Shown here: positions 7,831-15,535 of the stretch, in pieces
Numbering within the stretch: position 1 is the stretch's first letter
How the letters are laid out: each line of letters begins with the position of its first letter
NCBI GenBank assembly: GCA_002313255.1
Contig: DCBA01000138.1
Span: 8,940 to 26,174 of the forward strand
DNA: 17,235 bases
Reading direction: 5' to 3'
Source of the DNA: Gammaproteobacteria bacterium UBA1119
Lineage (GTDB): Bacteria > Pseudomonadota > Gammaproteobacteria > Pseudomonadales > Azotimanducaceae
Position numbers and translations under genes: made by a program
Notes under the pieces: model-generated
What the model saw: the letters and a program-made list of their open reading frames with translations, nothing else
What the model was told of the DNA's origin: nothing
Databases searched by the model: none

Positions 7831-9480
7831 GTGCTGACGCAACTCAACATCCACAACTTTGTCCTAGTCGAAAATCTAGAGATCAGCTTCGATTCGGGCA
7901 TGACGGTGTTAACGGGCGAATCGGGCGCGGGCAAATCGATCCTACTCGGAGCCCTCGATTTGGTCTTAGGAGCGCGGTCGACAAAGCGGGTCATCCGCGC
8001 AGGTACTGAACGCTGCGAGGTTAGCGCGGAATTTTCCATCGAAGGTAATGAGATCGCGCAGTCGTATCTAGCTCAACTCGATCTCCTCGATGCCATTGCG
8101 CCCCAACGTTGCCTCGTTCGGAGGGTGGTGCGAGGGGATGGACGGTCCCAAGCGTACATCAACACCTCACCCGTGAATCTGAGTGTCCTTGCGGAATTCT
8201 GTTCTCCATTAATTGAAATACACGGTCAGCATCAGCACCAGCGCTTACTTGATCGGCGCACACAGCTGGCCTGGCTTGACGATTACGGCGCCAACAATAC
8301 GATTCGAGAAACCGTCAGCAACGCCTTTTCACTTTGGCGTACCGCTAAGGCGGAACTGGAAACCCTTCAGCTAAACACCCAAACAATAACGGAACGTTCG
8401 GATTTACTTCAATACCAAATCGGGGAACTCAAATCTCTCGGACTCAGCGAAGGTGAGGTCGAGCAGCTCGATGCCTCCTACAAGCGTCTCGTACAGGCCA
8501 AAGATATTAGATTACGGATCTCCAAAATCGACGAATCCATCCGAGACTGCCTGTTGCCCGACACCGGTCAGTGGAACCGCGATCTACACGAAATTGACGA
8601 TGACCACAAAGCCCTAGTAACTGCCCGCGAACTCCTTAATTCATCGGAAATCCAGTTGCTCGAAGCACAAAACGAATTGCGCGTATATTCAGAAACACTA
8701 GAGATCGACGAGCAAGGGCTCGCCGATCTAGAACAGCGCCTCATGGCTATCCATGATGTGTCGCGCAAACACCGTGTTAAAGCAAACGAATTGGAGACTC
8801 GTCAAAAAGAATTGGAGGTCGAACTCGGCGCATTATCCGTCAATCAGCAGCGGTTAAATACTCTCTCGCAGGAAGTGGTCGATCACGAAAAAATGTTTCG
8901 GAAACGGGCTTCGATACTTTCCTCCGCCCGAAGGAAACACGCCGTCCCGTTCCAACGGGACGTTTGCGGTACCCTCGATACACTTAGCCTGCCCGGAGTC
9001 CGCCTTACCCTTGACTTTGTCGACGCGGAATCCGATGCCGGACTCGAAACCGTCGAGTATTTAGTGGCGACCAATCACCCAAACCCACCCGGCCGGCTCC
9101 GGGACATCGCCTCCGGAGGCGAACTCGCCCGTATCAGTTTGGCGATACAGGTGGTGGCGGCCCAGCGTTCCCAACTGCCATGCTTGATCCTTGACGAAGC
9201 CGACATCGGCGTTGGCGGTACGACCGCCGATGTCGTAGGCAGGATGCTGCAAAAACTCGCATCACATACCCAGGTTGTTTGTGTAACTCACGCTCCCCAA
9301 GTAGCAGCGCTGGCCAACGCCCATATGAAGGTCGAAAAATCGAAGCATCAAGACACTTCCATTGAAATGCTCTCGGACGCCGGGCGCGTCGACGAGCTCG
9401 CCCGCATGTTGGGCGGTCGAAAAATTACCGACGAAACAAAAGATTTTGCAAGAACGTTGCTTGCCGACGCGCGCAACTAA
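7831..9480 (+). CDS. recN: DNA repair protein RecN
   Basis: RecN is an SMC-like ATPase that acts at double-strand breaks during recombination repair. The 549 residues (E. coli 553) begin MLTQLNIHNFVLVENL and contain Walker A GESGAGKS (29-36) and the EIHGQHQHQRLLD motif. A long central coiled coil follows, then the ABC signature SGGELARISLAIQ (about residue 427 on) and Walker B CLILDEADIGVGG (about 451 on). The start is a GTG at 7831, chosen because it gives the standard N-terminus. I see no good Shine-Dalgarno sequence before it. It is divergent from hrcA and is followed after 102 nt by bamE. In many bacteria recN is under SOS control, but no E. coli-type LexA box (CTGT-N8-ACAG) is visible upstream. 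Confidence 0.97.
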   Translation: MLTQLNIHNFVLVENLEISFDSGMTVLTGESGAGKSILLGALDLVLGARSTKRVIRAGTERCEVSAEFSIEGNEIAQSYLAQLDLLDAIAPQRCLVRRVVRGDGRSQAYINTSPVNLSVLAEFCSPLIEIHGQHQHQRLLDRRTQLAWLDDYGANNTIRETVSNAFSLWRTAKAELETLQLNTQTITERSDLLQYQIGELKSLGLSEGEVEQLDASYKRLVQAKDIRLRISKIDESIRDCLLPDTGQWNRDLHEIDDDHKALVTARELLNSSEIQLLEAQNELRVYSETLEIDEQGLADLEQRLMAIHDVSRKHRVKANELETRQKELEVELGALSVNQQRLNTLSQEVVDHEKMFRKRASILSSARRKHAVPFQRDVCGTLDTLSLPGVRLTLDFVDAESDAGLETVEYLVATNHPNPPGRLRDIASGGELARISLAIQVVAAQRSQLPCLILDEADIGVGGTTADVVGRMLQKLASHTQVVCVTHAPQVAALANAHMKVEKSKHQDTSIEMLSDAGRVDELARMLGGRKITDETKDFARTLLADARN

Positions 9481-9582
9481 TCGTTCGGGCTTGTCCATCT
9501 ACTCGAACTAAACTAAATCGATTCGGTCTTTAACCTTGTCCTTTGATGCATTAACGTTCGCGCTAATTCGTCGAAACAGTCC

Positions 9583-9951
9583 GTGGATATGTTCCTGAAA
9601 CGCTTTTATTGGCTCGTGTTCGTTTGCGCGATTGTCGGTTGCTCGATCTCGATGCCACGTGTCCACAAGGTCGCTGTCCAGCAGGGCAACATCCTCAACC
9701 AGTCGATGATCGACAAACTGAAACCGGGTATGACCCGCACCCAGGTAGCCTACGTTATGGGCCGACCGGTGATGATTAATACCTTCGATCCCGATCGTTG
9801 GGACTATGTCTTTACGATAGAAGTGCCGGGTCAATTCACCGAATCCACGCGCATGTCGCTATTTTTTGAAAACGACGTCTTGACCCACTTCAGCGGCGAC
9901 ATGGCGCCCTCCACAGCAAAGTCTGGCGATAGCACGACCGGCACGGAATGA
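9583..9951 (+). CDS. bamE: Outer membrane assembly lipoprotein BamE (SmpA/OmlA family)
   Basis: BamE is a small lipoprotein of the BAM complex that inserts beta-barrel proteins into the outer membrane. The 122-residue product has a lipoprotein signal peptide (KRFYWLVFVCAIVGC), with the lipobox IVGC placing the lipidated Cys at residue 20. The diagnostic SmpA/OmlA region is KLKPGMTRTQVAYVMGRPVM, then FDPDRWDYVFTI and SLFFENDVLTHFSGD. The GTG at 9583 or the ATG two codons later (9589) could start it; neither has a strong ribosome-binding site. It follows recN in the same direction, as in many gammaproteobacteria. The 102-nt gap before it (9481-9582) is AT-rich in its second half but shows no clear promoter boxes. 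Confidence 0.94.
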   Translation: MDMFLKRFYWLVFVCAIVGCSISMPRVHKVAVQQGNILNQSMIDKLKPGMTRTQVAYVMGRPVMINTFDPDRWDYVFTIEVPGQFTESTRMSLFFENDVLTHFSGDMAPSTAKSGDSTTGTE

Positions 9952-9967
9952 GCTTCGTTGTTGGTGT

Positions 9968-9983
9968 CGGTGAACATTTACCG
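9968..9983 (+). terminator. Weak hairpin after bamE, possible terminator
   Basis: CGGT and ACCG pair and continue inward through a G-U and A-T pairs around a small loop (CGGTGAACATTTACCG), 17 nt after the bamE stop. The following run is only AAGTAACCCAGTTTT, so it is a poor intrinsic terminator. It lies between the convergent ends of bamE and ratA (9952-10039), where some form of termination is expected. Confidence 0.3.
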
Positions 9984-10039
9984 CAAGTAACCCAGTTTTC
10001 CTATCGTTCCCATGATTTTTTAGAGGACGCGGCTCCGAT

Positions 10040-10483
10040 CTAATTCGAGTCTTCGTCCGTTAACACGTCACGGGCACGTTTGGAAAAAGAATCCACCAAT
10101 CCGTCGATAATCTTCGCGAAGAATGGCCCTAGCAAACTATCAATCATTGGACTTTTTAGTCGAAACGATACTTCTAGGCCTACGCGGCAACCGACCCCAA
10201 GGTCTGTAAAGCTCCACCGCCCATTGAAACTCTCAAAGGGTCCACTCACCAAAGAAAGGACAATGATTCCGCTCTCACTTTGATCATTACGGGTCACTAA
10301 ACTTTCGGTAAATCCTCTTCCCGAAAGCTCGAGGCGAGCGACCACGAAATCATTGCCCTCGTCAATAACGCTGGAACTTTTGCACCCCGGGACAAACTCA
10401 CTGTAGCAATCAACATCGTTAACGAGCGCCTGCAACGCTTTTGCGCTGTACGGCAGTAACACACTGCGTTCGACCGTCCTCAA
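10040..10483 (-). CDS. ratA: RatA-like START/polyketide-cyclase domain protein
   Basis: The 147 residues match the RatA/YfjG (CoQ10-type START) family. The N-terminus reads RSVLLPYSAKALQALVNDVD followed by CYSEFVPGC, with LSLVSGPFESFNGRWSF in the middle and an amphipathic C-terminal helix ending SFSKRARDVL. Length fits E. coli RatA. In E. coli RatA was described as a factor that blocks 70S ribosome formation, while relatives (Coq10) bind ubiquinone or lipid; which role applies here is unknown. It starts 15 nt after the stop of the upstream transporter and is probably on its transcript. The usual partner ratB is absent: only 88 nt separate ratA from the end of bamE. Confidence 0.92.
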   Translation of the reverse strand: MRTVERSVLLPYSAKALQALVNDVDCYSEFVPGCKSSSVIDEGNDFVVARLELSGRGFTESLVTRNDQSESGIIVLSLVSGPFESFNGRWSFTDLGVGCRVGLEVSFRLKSPMIDSLLGPFFAKIIDGLVDSFSKRARDVLTDEDSN

Positions 10484-10498
10484 CTGGCAGGGGGTCGA

Positions 10499-11869
10499 TT
10501 AATCGGTAGGCCAGATCGTATAGAGAAATACAATTAGAACCCCTAGCGGGGCTATTACTCTCGACGAGGCCGTCCATATCGCCACGGCGGATTTCGACGA
10601 AATACCCAACTGCGACATGACGGTGGCTTTGGGTAGAACGTAGCCGGCAAAAAGTGCAATAAACAAACCGCCGAGCGGTAACATGATGTTCGCAGTGAGG
10701 TAGTCGATCGAATCGAACACCGTTTTTTCTCCGACCACGTAGACGTCTGACCAGACATTAAACGAAAAGACCGATGCCAAGCCCAATAACCAACACGCAG
10801 CTCCAAGGCTTACCGCAACCCGGGACCGTTCCACGTTGTATTCCTCGACAAGAAACGCGATGGCCGGTTCAGTCAATGAGATGGCCGAGGTAATCGCTGC
10901 GAAGCTCACCAAGATAAAGAAAATGCCCCCGAACAGCGCACCGAGCGGCATCTGTCCGAACGCTAGCGGGACCGTAACAAACATGAGTCCGGGTCCACTC
11001 CCCGGTTCCAGTCCGTTGGCAAAGACAATCGAAAAAATAGCGAGGCCCGCTATCAAAGCCACCACGGTGTCTAGAACTGCGATGGTGATCACGGTTCGAG
11101 TAATGGAGACCGAGCTTGGAACGTAAGCCCCGTACGCCATGATCGCACCCATTCCAATACTCAAAGTGAAAAAGGCGTGACCGAGGGCCACCAACAAACC
11201 GTCCACGGATAACGCCTCCCACCTCAACCCAAACATAAAATCAAAACCTTCCGCAAACCCGCCTGACGCAATGCCATAACCCAGCAACACGATCAACAAA
11301 ATGAATAACAGCGGCATCAGCCAACGAATCGCACGCTCGAGGCCACTTACGACCCCTCGGGCAACAATGAAGACCGTGAGACCCATGAAGACCGTGTGGA
11401 ATACGGCCATGAGAATGGGATTGCTATGTAATGCTGCTAACGCTTGCGTAGCCGTGGCCCCATCCACACCAGTGAAACTGCCGCTGGCGAGTTGCCCGAT
11501 GTAGTAAAGACCCCATCCAGCAATTACAGAATAGAACGACAGGATGAGGAAACCGGCCGCGACCCCGGCCCAACCGATCAGCGACCAGGCTTTCGAACCA
11601 TCGCTCTGTTGCACCAACGCTCGCATGGAGTTGATAGGACTTTGGCGACCCTGCCGACCCATGAGCACCTCAGCCATCATGACCGGAACACCCACAAGAG
11701 CAACGCAGAAAAGGTAGGCGACCACAAAGACGCCGCCACCATTTTCACCGGCGATGTACGGAAACTTCCAGATATTGCCCAGCCCGACTGCGGATCCTGC
11801 GGCCGCCAGCACAAACAACCAACGGCTGGACCACATGCCATGTTTGGATTCGTCTGGCGTCACATGCAC
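10499..11869 (-). CDS. Sodium-dependent transporter, neurotransmitter:sodium symporter (SNF) family
   Basis: The 456-residue, very hydrophobic protein is a LeuT-fold symporter expected to import an amino acid or related solute with Na+ across the inner membrane. The N-terminus carries the family hallmark [14 protein letters not shown] (about 25-38, transmembrane segment 1, with sodium and substrate backbone contacts), then GENGGGVF and [12 protein letters not shown]. By eye about 11 membrane segments follow. The exact substrate cannot be read. The start is a GTG at 11869 after AAAGAGAT; an in-frame TAA four codons upstream excludes a longer protein. It lies between ratA (15 nt downstream) and the divergent smpB, an insertion into a neighbourhood that is otherwise conserved. 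The 111-bp gap to smpB holds a palindrome. Confidence 0.93.
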   Translation of the reverse strand: MHVTPDESKHGMWSSRWLFVLAAAGSAVGLGNIWKFPYIAGENGGGVFVVAYLFCVALVGVPVMMAEVLMGRQGRQSPINSMRALVQQSDGSKAWSLIGWAGVAAGFLILSFYSVIAGWGLYYIGQLASGSFTGVDGATATQALAALHSNPILMAVFHTVFMGLTVFIVARGVVSGLERAIRWLMPLLFILLIVLLGYGIASGGFAEGFDFMFGLRWEALSVDGLLVALGHAFFTLSIGMGAIMAYGAYVPSSVSITRTVITIAVLDTVVALIAGLAIFSIVFANGLEPGSGPGLMFVTVPLAFGQMPLGALFGGIFFILVSFAAITSAISLTEPAIAFLVEEYNVERSRVAVSLGAACWLLGLASVFSFNVWSDVYVVGEKTVFDSIDYLTANIMLPLGGLFIALFAGYVLPKATVMSQLGISSKSAVAIWTASSRVIAPLGVLIVFLYTIWPTD

Positions 11870-11937
11870 ATCTCTTTGTTAACGGGCAAGGTACATTCTG
11901 TCCCGCTCAATGATTCGTTGCCAGTTACCAATCCATT

Positions 11938-11954
11938 CGGCTATTTCATAGCCG
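11938..11954. promoter_or_regulatory. Perfect 17-bp palindrome overlapping the smpB -35 region
   Basis: CGGCTAT-TTC-ATAGCCG is a perfect 7-bp inverted repeat with a 3-bp centre in the gap between the divergent transporter and smpB. It overlaps the proposed -35 box of smpB and lies 69 bp from the transporter start. A protein bound here could repress smpB, the transporter, or both. No known operator is recognised. Confidence 0.45.
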
Positions 11955-11974
11955 TCCACGACCTCGCCTATAAT
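11945..11974 (+). promoter_or_regulatory. Sigma-70-type promoter for smpB, probably leaderless
   Basis: A perfect TATAAT lies at 11969-11974, with TTCATA (4 of 6 to TTGACA) 18 bp upstream at 11945-11950. The -10 box ends 6 nt before the smpB ATG at 11981, so the expected transcription start falls on or next to the A of the start codon. The six bases between (CTGGTC) contain no Shine-Dalgarno sequence. Together these suggest a leaderless mRNA. Confidence 0.55.
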
Positions 11975-11980
11975 CTGGTC

Positions 11981-12454
11981 ATGGCCAAACACGAAAAAGG
12001 AGGAGGATCGAGCACCATCGCCCTCAATCGGCGGGCTAAATTTGATTACCACCTAGAAAAAACTTTTGAAGCCGGCGTGGTGCTCGAGGGCTGGGAGGTA
12101 AAGAGTATACGTGCCAATCAGGCGCAGCTTTCCGATAGCTATGTCTTCGTTCGTGACGGTGAAGCCTGGTTGCTGGGATCGCAGATCACACCGCTCTCGA
12201 GTGCATCAACGCACATAACCACAGATCCGCAGAGGACACGGAAACTGCTCCTAAACGCGAAAGAAATCGCTGAAATTTTTCGAGCGACCCAGGCGAAGGG
12301 AAGTACCTGTATCGCAACAGCCCTCTACTGGAAAGGACCACGCGTTAAATGCGAGATCGCGCTCGGGAAAGGCAAGAAACAGCACGACAAACGATCGACG
12401 GAAAAAGAACGCGACTGGCAACGTCAGAAACAACGTCTAATGAAAAATGGTTAA
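11981..12454 (+). CDS. smpB: SsrA-binding protein SmpB (trans-translation)
   Basis: SmpB binds tmRNA and brings it to stalled ribosomes. The 157 residues (E. coli 160) begin [20 protein letters not shown] and contain the family core [20 protein letters not shown] and the motif [20 protein letters not shown]. The Lys/Arg-rich tail [19 protein letters not shown] is needed in the family for work in the decoding centre. The ATG at 11981 is chosen because it yields the standard N-terminus, although the frame is open far upstream, antisense to the transporter. No tmRNA gene is seen nearby. It converges with the SDR gene, with 5 nt between stop codons, so transcription may collide there. There is no visible terminator. 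Confidence 0.97.
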   Translation: MAKHEKGGGSSTIALNRRAKFDYHLEKTFEAGVVLEGWEVKSIRANQAQLSDSYVFVRDGEAWLLGSQITPLSSASTHITTDPQRTRKLLLNAKEIAEIFRATQAKGSTCIATALYWKGPRVKCEIALGKGKKQHDKRSTEKERDWQRQKQRLMKNG

Positions 12455-12459
12455 CTGCG

Positions 12460-13212
12460 CTAACCGCGGCCCACGAATGGCATTTTGGAAGCAAGAACAG
12501 TAATCGACTGCACGCTTGCGTCCAACGGCAAGCTATCCATGTAAACAACGGCCCGCACGACGCTATCGACGTCCATCGTCGGTTCCGGTTTCACCGTTCC
12601 ATCAGCTTGCGTCACGCCTTTACCCATCCGGGCAGTCATGTCCGTGAGGGCATTGCCAATATCAATCTGACTACAGACGATGTCATGGCTGCGGCCGTCC
12701 AATGCCGTCGATTTTGTTAACCCAGTGATCGCATGTTTCGTTGACGTATAGGGGGCTGAGTTAGGCCGAGGTACATGCGCCGAAATCGAGCCGTTGTTGA
12801 TAATGCGACCACCCTTGGGGTCTTGGGCCTTCATGATTCGGAAAGCAGCTTGTGTGCACAAAAAGGTGCCTGTCAAATTAACTCTAACAACTCGCTCCCA
12901 TTGATCCAGAGTGAGCTCCTCCAACGGAATGGCCGGTGCTCCCGAACCGGCATTGTTGAACAACAAGTCCAACCGACCGAACGTCGTACGAGTCGTCTCG
13001 AAAAGGTGCTCAACCGATTGCGGGTCACCCACGTCCGTTGGCACCGCGATGATCCGTTCTCCCGCACCAGACTCGTCGGCAACGGCGTCCAGCAGTTCAC
13101 CTCGCCGGCCCGCCAATACGACCGAATATCCTTCATCAAGCAATGCCAACGCAGTGTATTTACCAATCCCTGTGCCAGCGCCGGTAATGATCGTCACCTT
13201 TCCCATGGTCAT
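12460..13212 (-). CDS. Short-chain dehydrogenase/reductase (SDR)
   Basis: The 250-residue protein is a classical SDR that oxidises or reduces a hydroxyl/carbonyl group with NAD(P)H. It shows the cofactor loop TGAGTGIG (10-17), the adenine-site NNAG (86-89), catalytic Ser142 (NNGSISAH) and the YxxxK pair Tyr155/Lys159 (YTSTKH). The basic residues AGRR after the second beta strand hint at NADP preference, which is tentative. The substrate cannot be inferred. The start at 13212 overlaps the stop of the upstream hydroxyacid dehydrogenase in ATGA, so the two are translationally coupled; a longer start at 13251 would overlap 43 nt of that gene. It is the last gene of a three-gene leftward operon. 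Confidence 0.93.
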   Translation of the reverse strand: MTMGKVTIITGAGTGIGKYTALALLDEGYSVVLAGRRGELLDAVADESGAGERIIAVPTDVGDPQSVEHLFETTRTTFGRLDLLFNNAGSGAPAIPLEELTLDQWERVVRVNLTGTFLCTQAAFRIMKAQDPKGGRIINNGSISAHVPRPNSAPYTSTKHAITGLTKSTALDGRSHDIVCSQIDIGNALTDMTARMGKGVTQADGTVKPEPTMDVDSVVRAVVYMDSLPLDASVQSITVLASKMPFVGRG

Positions 13213-14258
13213 ACCGCCAACGCCGTGGAGAATTCCGGCACGCCATCCCACCGTCCCGGATCCACAGACCTCATCACCGCGATTGTTTTGATGACCTCGG
13301 GGTTCGCAAGTCCATGGGGCGGATGACCGGTCAACACCCGAACGATGTTTTCAGCTTGCATGATTGGACATTCCTCAAGAAAGGTCGGAGAAAATCCGGC
13401 GATGTGCGGGGTCACCATCATGTTTGGCAAACCAAGGAGCGGATCTTGCGCATCGATCGGCTCGATCTCCGTGACATCAAGCGCTGCGGCTTCGATTTGT
13501 CCCTCGCTCAACGCATTCGCCAACGCGGCCCCGTTGACGACAGGCCCTCTCGAAGTATTCACTAGCAACGCCGTGGATTTCATGCGCCCGAGCGCGTTCG
13601 AATCAATTATGTGCCGTGTCTCCTCCGTCGACGAGCAGTGAATCGTGATGAAATCAGCCGAACTCAACAACTCACCGAAATCGACCATTCGAACGCCGTA
13701 TAGATCCGCCGTGGATTGGGGCACATACGGGTCATACGCAGTGATTGAGGCCGGGCCAAAGCCACGAATGCGGGTCGCAAAAGCCCTACCAATATTGCCG
13801 AAACCAATGATGCCGATGGTATGGCCGGCGATTCTTCGAACCGAGCGCTGGTATTCGCCCGTGAGTCTTCGATTTTCGCTCCACTGACCTGCACGGGTCG
13901 TGTTCGTGGCATCAACGAGCCGACGCGTGAGCCCTAGGAGCATCGCCACCGCATGATCTGCCACTTCCGTGGTATTCACGCCGGGAACGTTACACGCGAG
14001 GACACCAAGCTCGGTCGCTGCCTCAAGATCTATAGAATCCACACCAACCCCCATACGACTTACGACCTTGAGTTTTGGGCACGCTTCAAGGACCTCACGC
14101 GACGTCAGCGGCAGCGTACCAACTTGTGCTCCATCGGCATCGCCCAACAAATCAATCATTTCTTCGGTACTGCGTGTCGAGCCTTCAACGACCTCGAAGC
14201 CTGCCGCTTCAAATAAATCGATACGATTGTATGGACTATGGGGTAACGCGATTTTCAT
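13209..14258 (-). CDS. D-isomer-specific 2-hydroxyacid dehydrogenase (phosphoglycerate dehydrogenase-like)
   Basis: The 349 residues form an NAD-dependent D-2-hydroxyacid dehydrogenase, interconverting a 2-hydroxy acid and its 2-keto acid. The NAD loop is GFGNIG (152-157), and the catalytic residues are Arg237 (NTSRGPV), Glu266 (DVTEIEP) and His285 (TPHIAG). There is no ACT or other regulatory domain, so it is shorter than E. coli SerA. After the usual end (about residue 318) it has a 30-residue tail, [16 protein letters not shown] and a few more, that I do not recognise. The substrate is unknown; glycerate, glyoxylate or a longer 2-hydroxy acid are possible. The ATG at 14258 follows AGGAG. 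It sits 44 nt after the MDR gene and overlaps the SDR start by 4 nt. Confidence 0.93.
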   Translation of the reverse strand: MKIALPHSPYNRIDLFEAAGFEVVEGSTRSTEEMIDLLGDADGAQVGTLPLTSREVLEACPKLKVVSRMGVGVDSIDLEAATELGVLACNVPGVNTTEVADHAVAMLLGLTRRLVDATNTTRAGQWSENRRLTGEYQRSVRRIAGHTIGIIGFGNIGRAFATRIRGFGPASITAYDPYVPQSTADLYGVRMVDFGELLSSADFITIHCSSTEETRHIIDSNALGRMKSTALLVNTSRGPVVNGAALANALSEGQIEAAALDVTEIEPIDAQDPLLGLPNMMVTPHIAGFSPTFLEECPIMQAENIVRVLTGHPPHGLANPEVIKTIAVMRSVDPGRWDGVPEFSTALAV

Positions 14259-14302
14259 TGAGGACTCCTGTTACGAATTCGCCTGACTTCTCGACAAGAC
14301 CG

Positions 14303-15433
14303 CTATCCGTCCAGGTCTTTGTTGGGATTGATCAAGAATTTCTCACCCGTGGCTTGCATCCCATACCGAGCGACCGCCTCTGGTGATAATGCCTCCTCTA
14401 GGGACACAATTTCCGTGTACGAACTAGCAAACGTGGTGGTTATTTCAGACGCCACCCGCTGCCGTAACGCCTCCGCTTCTTCGGCCCCAACTCGCTGCAA
14501 GAAATAGGGTAACAACCATCCCCCCAAACCCCAGGCCATGCCGAAACTTCGATTCAATACCGTTGGATTTCGATCAAGGCCTCCGTAGATGTACACCTGT
14601 TTGTGCGTCGTCGACCCGTAACGATTGAACTCGCCAGCGTCGCGATTCGCCGCAACCTCCATCGCCGTCAGCAATTGACCCGGTAACGGACCACCTCCGG
14701 TGGCGTCAAAGCCTAGCGTCGCGCCGGTATCTGCTAATGCGTCGATCAACGTCTCCATAAAATCCGGCTCACCGCTGTTGCAAACGTGGGTAGCTCCCAA
14801 CGACTTCAACAACTCAACGTGCTCTTGTTTTCGAACCACGTTAACCAACGGCACATCTTCGTTTACGCAAAGTTTGACGAGCATCTGTCCGAGATTGGAG
14901 GCCGCCGCCGTGTGCGCCAACGCGGTATGCCCCTCGAGACGCATCGTACCGACCATGCCCAAAACAGTCAGTGGATTGACGAAACATGACGCGCCCTCCA
15001 CAGCAGTCGTTCCGTCCGGCAACAGCAAGCATTGATCGGCACGGGTCATCCGATACTGGGCGTACATGGCACCACCAAGCGTTGCAACCGTTTTGCCCAT
15101 CAGGAATTGAGCCCGTTCCGAAGAACCCGCGCTCACCACGACGCCCGCTCCTTCGTTGCCCACGGGTAGCGATTGATCTATTCGCGCAGCTACCTGGCGC
15201 ATCATGGCTTCCTGAATACTTGCCGTTAAGACGGCACCGGATCCCGCACCCGACAGTGTCGCGGTTTCCATGTCGGCCATACCGAACAGTAGGCCGAGAT
15301 CCGACGGGTTGATGGGTGACGCTTCGACTCGGATGACGACATCGTCCTCGCCCGGTTTCGGCATATCGACTTTGGCGAGCGATAGCTCTAAGTGACCTTC
15401 CTTGCGGACGGTCGAACGTAGTTGTAATGGCAT
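14303..15433 (-). CDS. Medium-chain (MDR/quinone oxidoreductase-like) dehydrogenase
   Basis: The 376-residue protein belongs to the MDR superfamily. It has a GroES-like N-terminal domain (VEASPINPSDLGLLFG; NEGAGVVVSAG at about 93-103) and a Rossmann domain with AAASNLGQMLVKLC (about 177 on) followed by LLKSLGATHVCNS. The Cys and His residues of zinc MDRs are not evident, which fits the quinone oxidoreductase/enoyl reductase branch, although the true substrate is unknown. Compared with that branch there is an extra segment of roughly 25 residues between INPSDL and EGAGV. The ATG at 15433 is preferred because AGGAGG lies 10 nt upstream; an ATG at 15457 would add eight residues and place that Shine-Dalgarno inside the coding region. 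It is the first gene of the leftward operon. Confidence 0.9.
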   Translation of the reverse strand: MPLQLRSTVRKEGHLELSLAKVDMPKPGEDDVVIRVEASPINPSDLGLLFGMADMETATLSGAGSGAVLTASIQEAMMRQVAARIDQSLPVGNEGAGVVVSAGSSERAQFLMGKTVATLGGAMYAQYRMTRADQCLLLPDGTTAVEGASCFVNPLTVLGMVGTMRLEGHTALAHTAAASNLGQMLVKLCVNEDVPLVNVVRKQEHVELLKSLGATHVCNSGEPDFMETLIDALADTGATLGFDATGGGPLPGQLLTAMEVAANRDAGEFNRYGSTTHKQVYIYGGLDRNPTVLNRSFGMAWGLGGWLLPYFLQRVGAEEAEALRQRVASEITTTFASSYTEIVSLEEALSPEAVARYGMQATGEKFLINPNKDLDG

Positions 15434-15443
15434 AGAATGGGTC

Positions 15444-15449
15444 CCTCCT
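15444..15449 (-). promoter_or_regulatory. Strong ribosome-binding site that sets the MDR start
   Basis: AGGAGG, a full match to the anti-Shine-Dalgarno sequence, lies 10 nt before the ATG at 15433 and decides that start over the in-frame ATG at 15457. Confidence 0.7.
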
Positions 15450-15487
15450 GTCTCCATGATATGCCAATAGAGACGGCTGGCTATCGC

Positions 15488-15528
15488 CCCTGTTTCCAGG
15501 GTTAAAATTAAGGCCCTACCGTTTCCAG
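15488..15528. promoter_or_regulatory. Repeat cluster in the MDR/acyl-CoA dehydrogenase divergent promoter region
   Basis: GTTTCCAG occurs twice in the same direction (15492-15499 and 15521-15528, 29 bp apart). The first copy is part of a palindrome, CCCTG-TTTC-CAGGG (15488-15501). Between the copies lies AT-rich TTAAAATTAA with a -10-like TAAAAT (15503-15508). The gap 15434-15535 separates two divergent gene sets, so this is a good place for a shared operator. I cannot name a regulator, and I see no convincing -35 box. Confidence 0.4.
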
Positions 15529-15535
15529 CGTTGCG

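Noticed and set aside
11444..11980. Long in-frame extension upstream of smpB
   Set aside because: It is antisense to the transporter, and SmpB has its standard N-terminus at 11981.
11870..11980. Promoter for the SNF transporter
   Set aside because: I could not find a -35/-10 pair with acceptable spacing on the - strand, so none is annotated.
11879..11992. A 36-codon reading on the - strand in frame with and just before the transporter, ending in TAA
   Set aside because: It overlaps the smpB start antisense, lacks a ribosome-binding site and has no membrane segment. It is probably chance.
13213..13251. Longer N-terminus for the SDR from a start at 13251
   Set aside because: It would overlap the upstream gene by 43 nt, and the added residues are not SDR-like. 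The ATGA overlap at 13212 is a standard coupled start.
12775..13326. A 183-codon + strand frame opposite the SDR
   Set aside because: It is antisense to a secure gene, with no family motif.
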